In this document: positions 6,146 to 10,387 of the stretch, piece by piece | Position numbering within the stretch: the first letter of the stretch is position 1 | Layout: each line of letters begins with the position of its first letter | Source: an uncultured Novosphingobium sp. | GTDB taxonomy: Bacteria > Pseudomonadota > Alphaproteobacteria > Sphingomonadales > Sphingomonadaceae | Assembly: GCA_938005655.1 (NCBI GenBank) | Contig: CALLNA010000285.1 | Coordinates: 1 to 10,387 of the forward strand | Direction: 5' to 3' | DNA: 10,387 nt | The notes under the pieces: generated by a model | What the model saw: only the letters and a program-made list of their open reading frames with translations | The model's database searches: none | What the model was told of the DNA's origin: nothing | Made by a program: the position numbers and the translations under genes

Positions 6146-7958
6146 AATATACGTCGCGCTGGTAACGGTGATCGGCCTGGAGCGAGCGCACGTAGTCCTC
6201 CGCCGCTTCGCGCCCGGTATGGGCCTCGTGCGCGACGATCTCGATCAGCGCCTGGTGGACGTCGGGCGCGAGACTGGCCGCGTCGCCGCAGACATAGACG
6301 TGGGCGCCCTCCTCCAGCCAGGCGAAGACCTCGCGCGAGCGCTCCTTCATGCGGTGCTGGACATAGACCTTGCCCGCCCCGTTCGCCTGCGCCGCCCGGT
6401 CGCGCGAGAAGGCGACGTCCATGCGGGACAGGGTCCCGTCCTTGAGCCAGCCCTGCCATTCGGTCTGGTAGAGGAAATCGGTGCGGAAGTTCCGCTCGCC
6501 GAAGAACAGCCAGCTCCGCCCGCCCGCGCCGCGCGCCTCGCGCTCCTGGAGGAAGGCGCGATAGGGGGCGACCCCGGTGCCCGCGCCAATCATCAGGATC
6601 GGCACGTCGTCGGCGGGCAGGCGGAAGTGCGGGTTGGCCTGGACATGGACCGGCAGCAGCGTGTCGACCTCCCCGCGGTCGGCGAGCAGGCCGGAGGCGA
6701 CGCCGCTGCGGGGGCTGCCGTGCAGGCTGTAGCGCACCGGCGCGACGGTCAGGTGGGCCTCGTCCGGCGCGGCGGCCAGGCTCGAGGCCAGCGAATAGAG
6801 CCGCGGCTGGAGCGGCCGCAGCGCCGAGACCAGCCCTTGCGGCATGACCCCCGCCACCGGGAAGCGGCGGACGATGTCGACGACGTGGTGGGTCCGCAGG
6901 AAGACCGACCGCTCCCCGGCGCGGTCCTCCTGCTGCAACTGCTTGAGGAAGGCGGCCTCGCTGAGCATGGCCCAGTAGTCGAGGAAGCGCGGGGTCGCGG
7001 CGGTGATCTCGAAGCGATGGGTCAGCGCCTCAGCGATCGTCAGGGTCTGGCCCTTGAACTCGAACTCGGCCTCCGGGGCCAGGGCGAGCACTTCGAGCAG
7101 CGCGGCGACCACGGCCGGATCGTTCGAGGCGGCGATGCCGAGCGCGTCGCCCGGCTCGTAGGCGAGGCCCGAGCCGGCGAGCGAGAACTCGATATGCCGC
7201 GTCTCCTTCGACGATCCGCGCCCGACCAGGGCGATGTTCTCGACGATCCGGGCGGGGAAGGGATTGCGCTTGTCGTGGACCGCGGCGGGCGGCGGCGCGG
7301 TTCCGGCGGGCATCGCCGCGACCGGCGCAGGAACGGCCTGCGCCTCGCCGGCCAGCCGCTCGGCGACGGCGGCGATCCAGGCGGCGGCCTGGTCCTCGTA
7401 GTCGACGTCGCAGTCGACCCGCTCGGCGAGGCGCTGCGCGCCCAGCTCCTCGAACCGCTGGTCGAGCCGCTTGCCGGCCTGGCAGTAGAATTCATAGGTG
7501 GAATCGCCGAGCGCCAGGACCGCGAAGCGCGCGCCGTCGAGGCGGGGCGCCTTGCGTCCTTCGACGAATTCGAAGAAGCCCGCGGCCGGCTGCGGCGGAT
7601 CGCCCTCGCCATAGGTGCTGACGACGATCAGCAGGTCCTGCTCGCGGCCCAGCTCGCGGTGCTTGTAGTCGGCCATGTCGCACAGCGTGGCGGCCAACCC
7701 CTTGTCCTTCAGGACCGCGTCGAGCGACCGGGCAAGCTCGGCGGCATTGCCGGTCTCGGTGCCGTAGAGGATCGTCAGGCCGCGCGCGGCGGCGGAGGGC
7801 GCCGGCTGCGATGGGGGGTGTCGCGAGCCGGCGTCCAGTCCTGCGAAGTAGCCGCTGACCCAGCGCATCTGCATCGGATCGAGCGAACGGGTCAAAGCCT
7901 CGACCTGCCGCCACTGGTCCGGGGTCAGGGGAATCCCCGGGAGTTCCGATGCCGTCAT
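6144..7958 (-). CDS. cysJ: Sulfite reductase (NADPH) flavoprotein alpha subunit
   Basis: CysJ takes electrons from NADPH and passes them through FAD and FMN to CysI. The 604-residue product is full length (E. coli about 599). A lead segment (1-60) is followed by the flavodoxin-like FMN domain: YGTETGN (65-71, FMN phosphate loop), STYGEGD (114-120) and GDSTYEFYC (151-159). An Ala/Pro-rich linker (about 203-228) leads to the FAD domain with RLYSLASS (386-393) and GVAS (419-422). The NADPH domain has GAGTGVAPYRAFLQER (458-473) and VYVCGDA (554-560), and the chain ends in an aromatic Tyr604, as expected for FAD shielding. ATG 7958 has GAGGAA 8 bases upstream. It is the first gene of the operon; its leader holds small ORFs and stem-loops. 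No missing key residues were seen. Confidence 0.96.
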   Translation of the reverse strand: MTASELPGIPLTPDQWRQVEALTRSLDPMQMRWVSGYFAGLDAGSRHPPSQPAPSAAARGLTILYGTETGNAAELARSLDAVLKDKGLAATLCDMADYKHRELGREQDLLIVVSTYGEGDPPQPAAGFFEFVEGRKAPRLDGARFAVLALGDSTYEFYCQAGKRLDQRFEELGAQRLAERVDCDVDYEDQAAAWIAAVAERLAGEAQAVPAPVAAMPAGTAPPPAAVHDKRNPFPARIVENIALVGRGSSKETRHIEFSLAGSGLAYEPGDALGIAASNDPAVVAALLEVLALAPEAEFEFKGQTLTIAEALTHRFEITAATPRFLDYWAMLSEAAFLKQLQQEDRAGERSVFLRTHHVVDIVRRFPVAGVMPQGLVSALRPLQPRLYSLASSLAAAPDEAHLTVAPVRYSLHGSPRSGVASGLLADRGEVDTLLPVHVQANPHFRLPADDVPILMIGAGTGVAPYRAFLQEREARGAGGRSWLFFGERNFRTDFLYQTEWQGWLKDGTLSRMDVAFSRDRAAQANGAGKVYVQHRMKERSREVFAWLEEGAHVYVCGDAASLAPDVHQALIEIVAHEAHTGREAAEDYVRSLQADHRYQRDVY

Positions 7959-7977
7959 GCGTATGGTTCCTCGGCGT

Positions 7978-8043
7978 TCAGCTCCCTGTCCTGTGCTCCG
8001 GCCTGTGCGTCAGGTCCCACCGGGCACCGTTGTAACGAAGCAT
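7978..8043 (-). CDS. Candidate 21-residue leader ORF upstream of cysJ
   Basis: An ATG at 8043 opens 21 codons (MLRYNGARWDLTH and onward) ending in TGA at 7980-7978, 19 bases before the cysJ start. An AAGG run touches the ATG, closer than a standard ribosome-binding site, so translation is doubtful. In the same frame, one codon plus a stop upstream, lies an even shorter 11-codon ORF (ATG 8082, stop 8049-8047). Codon use includes CTT, CGT, GGT and ACA, unlike the neighbouring genes. It contains no cysteine codons, so cysteine-codon attenuation of the simple kind is not supported. It could be a translated regulatory ORF or chance. Confidence 0.25.
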   Translation of the reverse strand: MLRYNGARWDLTHRPEHRTGS

Positions 8044-8104
8044 CCTTCAATCAGGCCGCGATTGTGGGGAAATCCGATCCATAAAACTAACGATTATTAT
8101 TGGT

Positions 8105-8120
8105 ATTTTTTCCCAAAAAT
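8105..8120. repeat. AT-rich inverted repeat in the cysJ upstream region
   Basis: ATTTTT (8105-8110) and AAAAAT (8115-8120) form a perfect 6-bp inverted repeat around TCCC, inside a wider TTGG...CCAA symmetry (8100-8116 region). It sits in the AT-rich core and could be an operator or simply promoter sequence. A binding protein such as a LysR-type sulfur regulator is only a guess from context. Confidence 0.4.
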
Positions 8121-8170
8121 ATTGCAGTAAAGACTCTGTGCTTTCAGGCTGAGATCGCTGGGCGCCTGAG

Positions 8171-8203
8171 AAAACCCCGGGACGTGGCCGGGATTCCCGG
8201 GGT
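8171..8203 (-). terminator. Terminator-like stem-loop pointing toward cysJ
   Basis: ACCCCGGGA (8174-8182) and TCCCGGGGT (8195-8203) form a perfect 9-bp stem with a 12-base loop. Read on the minus strand, the stem is followed at once by TTTT then CTC (8174-8168), the form of a short intrinsic terminator. No gene on the minus strand feeds into it from the right, so it would end a leader or small RNA rather than a known gene. Within it, CCGGGATTCCCGG (8190-8200 region) can form a competing smaller hairpin. Confidence 0.45.
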
Positions 8204-8208
8204 CACAG

Positions 8209-8231
8209 CCGCCATCCGGAGAGCATGGCGG
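8209..8231. repeat. 7-bp stem-loop next to the terminator-like hairpin
   Basis: CCGCCAT (8209-8215) and ATGGCGG (8225-8231) pair perfectly around a 9-base loop, five bases from the larger hairpin at 8174-8203. Together they form a tandem stem-loop unit on either strand. Confidence 0.5.
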
Positions 8232-8411
8232 TCATATCAATAATCTTGCAGGGAATGGACAATAGCATTCGCTTGTCCGCATTCATTTTTGCGTCACTAT
8301 GTTGGCCGCGCCCTTCGGGCGTCGCGGATATCCGGCTGCGCCTGCCAGGTGCGGCGCGGCCGGATGTTCGGGCGGACGTCCGGCGGCGAGGCGCATTCCA
8401 GCGAGGGGCCG

Positions 8412-9221
8412 ATGGTCTGGACCAACATCCTTGTGCCGGCTCTGGGCGGCGACGGCGACGCCAGGACGCTGGCCGTCGCGCGGGCGCTGGCCGAGCCGTT
8501 CGGCGCGACGATCACCCTGGCCCATGCCTCGCCCTCGCCGATCGGCGTGTTCAACTGGGCCGGGGACACTAGCTTCGGCCCGACCGACGCCGCGGTGGCC
8601 GCGCTGCAACGCAATGCCGAGCGGGGGCAGGCCCGCTGCCGCGCCCTCCTCGGGGACCTCGGCTATCCCAAGGTCCTGTTCGAGGCCGTGATCGCGGACG
8701 ACTGGATGGGCCTGCGCGCCGCCTCACGGCTGGCCGACGTCGTGGTCTGGGAACCCGCCGTCACGCGCGGGCACGGCTTCCTGGCCGGCGCGTTCCAGCA
8801 CATCCTGCTCGACGAGCGGCGGCCGGCCTTCGTCGCCGACGATCCGCCCTCGATCGGCGGCACCGTCGCCATCGCCTGGGACGGCGGCCGCGAAGCCTCG
8901 CGCGCGCTGCGCCGCGCGATCCCGCTGCTGCGCCTGACGCGGCGGATCGTCCTGCTGACGGCGGGCTCGGTCACGGCCCGGTCCTCCGGCGGCGCCCGCG
9001 CGCTGGCCTATCTCGCGGACCAGGGCGTGCCGGCCGCGCCCGAGGTCCTGCACAAGCGCGGCGATCCCGGGCCGGCGATCCTCGCGGCGGCGCGGGAGGC
9101 CGGCGCGGACCTCCTCGTCGCGGGCGCCTTCGGCCACCCCCGGCTGCAACGCTTCATCTTCGGCGGCACGACCCGGCTCCTGCTGGAAAACCGCGCCACC
9201 GCCCTGTTCCTATCCCACTGA
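8412..9221 (+). CDS. Universal stress protein, tandem-domain UspA family
   Basis: This 269-residue cytoplasmic protein belongs to the tandem-domain universal stress family common in alphaproteobacteria, which bind nucleotides and support survival under stress. The first domain opens MVWTNILVPALGG (1-13), the standard strand with acidic end. The second begins with VAIAWDGGREASRALRRAI (152-170) and ends with GAFGHPRLQRFIFGG (238-252), then LFLSH. The last motif follows the ATP-binding pattern G-x2-G-x9-G but has Gly before Thr where Ser or Thr is usual. The first domain lacks the full motif. ATG 8412 is chosen because the conserved NILVP strand follows at once; GAGGGG lies only 3 bases upstream, a short gap. 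Longer readings from 8289 add an unsupported basic leader. An 88-residue gene follows 12 bases downstream. Its exact physiological role is unknown. Confidence 0.9.
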   Translation: MVWTNILVPALGGDGDARTLAVARALAEPFGATITLAHASPSPIGVFNWAGDTSFGPTDAAVAALQRNAERGQARCRALLGDLGYPKVLFEAVIADDWMGLRAASRLADVVVWEPAVTRGHGFLAGAFQHILLDERRPAFVADDPPSIGGTVAIAWDGGREASRALRRAIPLLRLTRRIVLLTAGSVTARSSGGARALAYLADQGVPAAPEVLHKRGDPGPAILAAAREAGADLLVAGAFGHPRLQRFIFGGTTRLLLENRATALFLSH

Positions 9222-9233
9222 GGTTTTCGCGCC

Positions 9234-9500
9234 ATGGGCGATGTCCCCCAGCCTTCCCCGCACGATCCGCTCCGCGCCTTCCTCTTCCGGGTCGAGGGCG
9301 GGCACCAGTACGCGCTGACCAGCGATCCCGAGGGCCGGAACATCCCGCGCGACGGGCGCGGCCGGGCGGGCTGGACCTTCGTCCGGCCCCTCGATCTCGT
9401 CGCCGGGGAACACCGCACCGGCTTCGATGCCGACGAAGCCGCCCGGAGCCTGCGCCAGGACGGCTATGCCCTGATCGGCAGCCTGTTCGGCACGGACTAG
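9234..9500 (+). CDS. Small soluble protein of unknown function
   Basis: I do not recognise this 88-residue protein. It has no signal peptide and no membrane segment, so it is probably cytoplasmic. Visible features are FLFRVEGGHQYALTSDPEG (16-34), which looks like paired strands with a turn, GWTFVRPLDLV (47-57), and a short C-terminal helix DADEAARSLRQDGYALIG (65-82). The start ATG 9234 comes 12 bases after the stress-protein stop, and TGAGG at that stop (9219-9223) is a plausible ribosome-binding site, so the two genes are probably translated as a pair. Its stop is only 5 bases from the convergent TonB receptor stop. Codon use matches the neighbours, which supports a real gene. Confidence 0.75.
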   Translation: MGDVPQPSPHDPLRAFLFRVEGGHQYALTSDPEGRNIPRDGRGRAGWTFVRPLDLVAGEHRTGFDADEAARSLRQDGYALIGSLFGTD

Positions 9501-9505
9501 CCGGC

Positions 9506-10387
9506 CTAGAATCGCGCGCGGATCCCCGCATAGACGGCGCGCCGCTCGACCGGATAGTAGATTTCCGAGGCCGGCGTCGCGCGGATCACGGCCGAGACGT
9601 CCCCGATCGCCTTCCTGCCCCCGAGGTTGCGGGCATCGACGAACAGGTCGACGCCCCTGGCGACGGTCGCCCCGGCGCTCAGGCCGACGATCGCATAGCC
9701 GGGCGCGCGCACCGTGTTGGCGTAGTCCGCCCAGGCCCCCTGCGGCACCCATTCGAGATTGGGCGCGACATGGAGCGCCTCGGTGCCGAAGCGAATCTCG
9801 GTCCGCAGGACATGGCGCGGCACGACCGGCAGGCGGTTGTCGCCGAACTCGGCGTCGTGGCGGAAGCGGAAGTCGGAATATTGCCAGACCTGGCGGATGC
9901 GCAGCCAGCGGGCCGGCTCCAGGCTCAGCCCGGCTTCGATCCCCTGGTGCAGCGTCCGGTCGGCGTTGAACGTCGATGCGGGGACATCGGGGCTGACGGT
10001 GAATTGCAGCATCTCGCCGCGTAGCTGCGCGCGGTAGAACGACACGTCCCAGCTCGCCCAGCCCACCTTGCCGCGCGTCCCCACCTCGAAGGTCCAGGCG
10101 TGCTGCTGCCGGACCGGCACGAAGGCCGCGACCTGGGCCAGCTCGATGAAGGTCGGGAATTCCGCCGAGCGGCTGTAATTGGCATAGACCTGGATGTCCG
10201 GCCGCGGCTCCCACAGCAGGCCGATCCGGGGCGAGAGGCTGTCGTAGGACGACTCGCCGACCACGGGCGCGGGGAAGCGCTGCGCCTGCCGGCGATAGCC
10301 GTCGGCATGGATCAGGCCCGCGATGAGCTGGAGCTCGGGGACGGGGCGGAAGCGGACCTCGCCATAGACGGTCGAGGTCCGCGCGGT
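9506..10387 (-). CDS. TonB-dependent outer-membrane receptor, C-terminal part
   Basis: This is the C-terminal 293 residues of a TonB-dependent receptor, which imports iron chelates, haem, vitamin B12 or glycans across the outer membrane. The reading frame is open to the window edge at 10387, so the plug domain, TonB box and signal peptide lie outside. The visible part is alternating beta-barrel strands with aromatic girdles. Typical stretches are LSPRIGLLWEPRPDIQVYAN and SRSAEFPTF, then FEVGTRG, NADRTLHQGIEAGLSLEP, and WADYANTVRAPGYAIVG, with VDLFVDARNLGG near the end. The chain closes in IRARF, with the terminal Phe expected for outer-membrane barrel insertion. A GTG at 10264 is not the true start; barrel sequence continues upstream of it. 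It converges with the 88-residue gene, leaving a 5-base gap. The substrate cannot be told. Confidence 0.88.
   Translation of the reverse strand, partial: TARTSTVYGEVRFRPVPELQLIAGLIHADGYRRQAQRFPAPVVGESSYDSLSPRIGLLWEPRPDIQVYANYSRSAEFPTFIELAQVAAFVPVRQQHAWTFEVGTRGKVGWASWDVSFYRAQLRGEMLQFTVSPDVPASTFNADRTLHQGIEAGLSLEPARWLRIRQVWQYSDFRFRHDAEFGDNRLPVVPRHVLRTEIRFGTEALHVAPNLEWVPQGAWADYANTVRAPGYAIVGLSAGATVARGVDLFVDARNLGGRKAIGDVSAVIRATPASEIYYPVERRAVYAGIRARF

Larger units (their letters stand above)
7959..8411. promoter_or_regulatory. Divergent regulatory region between cysJ and the universal stress gene
   Basis: This 453-base stretch has no convincing ordinary gene. From the cysJ side it holds the cysJ ribosome-binding site and two tiny ORFs (7978-8082). 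An AT-rich core (about 8080-8125) stands out sharply against the surroundings and is the most likely promoter zone. Beyond it are two tandem stem-loops (8174-8203 and 8209-8231), an imperfect inverted repeat (8253-8262 with 8273-8284), and a small hairpin with a TTC loop around 8306-8327. A possible promoter facing the stress gene is TTGTCC (8274-8279) with TATGTT about 19 bases on. No known riboswitch consensus (TPP, cobalamin, SAM-I, SAM-II) could be matched by eye. Confidence 0.5.

Noticed and set aside
4594..6165. 523-codon open frame on the plus strand, antisense to cysI
   Set aside because: Shadow frame: cysI on the other strand has all family motifs, and the antisense product has no recognisable fold.
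6133..6459. Upstream extension of cysI to give a 681-residue reading
   Set aside because: The extra residues overlap the cysJ coding frame and do not resemble CysI; a good ribosome-binding site supports ATG 6132.
6168..8084. 638-codon open frame on the plus strand, antisense to cysJ
   Set aside because: Long only because stop codons are rare at this GC content; low-complexity product opposite a confident full-length gene.
8130..8180. TPP-riboswitch-like GGCTGAGAT on the plus strand
   Set aside because: Only this short word matches; the other conserved TPP elements are missing, and the downstream gene is not thiamine-related.
8289..8411. N-terminal extension of the universal stress protein to ATG 8289
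   Set aside because: The extension is basic and unlike the family, whose N-terminal strand begins right at ATG 8412.
1..10387. Search for CRISPR arrays, tRNAs, insertion sequences, phage genes or a defence system
   Set aside because: No regularly spaced repeats, tRNA-like cloverleaf, transposase motif or defence-protein signature was found; apart from four small proteins of unknown function, the genes fall into known metabolic, stress or transport families.

Overview
The window is very GC-rich, with coding GC3 close to saturation by eye (not counted). Its gene content fits an alphaproteobacterium, most likely a sphingomonad: a TonB-dependent receptor, an alphaproteobacterial-style tandem universal stress protein, and small exported or membrane proteins of unknown function. 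The taxonomic call is inference only. It looks like ordinary chromosome. I see no tRNA, rRNA, CRISPR array, transposase, integrase, phage gene or recognisable defence system.

Layout. (1) Positions 1-976, minus: a MATE-family efflux transporter cut by the window start. (2) Positions 1108-2034, plus, divergent from it: a lipoprotein mono-haem cytochrome c, then a small SnoaL/NTF2-fold protein. (3) Positions 2035-2174: a convergent 3' spacer with a perfect 13-bp inverted repeat. (4) Positions 2175-2795, minus: an exported protein of unknown function with a consensus ribosome-binding site. (5) Positions 2892-2962: a near-perfect 29-bp stem-loop just past the end of the next operon. (6) Positions 2984-7958, minus: a compact sulfur-assimilation operon read cysJ, cysI, metB, then a 75-residue two-helix membrane protein. 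(7) Positions 7959-8411: a 453-base divergent regulatory region with small upstream ORFs, an AT-rich core and tandem stem-loops, one of them terminator-like toward cysJ. (8) Positions 8412-9500, plus: a universal stress protein followed by an unrecognised 88-residue protein. (9) Positions 9506-10387, minus: the C-terminal barrel of a TonB-dependent receptor, cut by the window end.

How the genes work together. CysJ passes NADPH electrons through FAD and FMN to CysI, which reduces sulfite to sulfide with sirohaem and a 4Fe-4S cluster. Sulfide feeds cysteine synthesis, and MetB joins cysteine to an activated homoserine to form cystathionine on the way to methionine. The cysI stop overlaps the metB start, and the cysI ribosome-binding site overlaps the cysJ stop, so the three are probably translated as a coupled unit.

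I did not find a convincing undescribed multi-gene system. The parts most worth a second look are non-coding: the cysJ leader (7978-8284), the 13-bp palindrome (2125-2157) and the large hairpin (2892-2962). After those come the unassigned small proteins.
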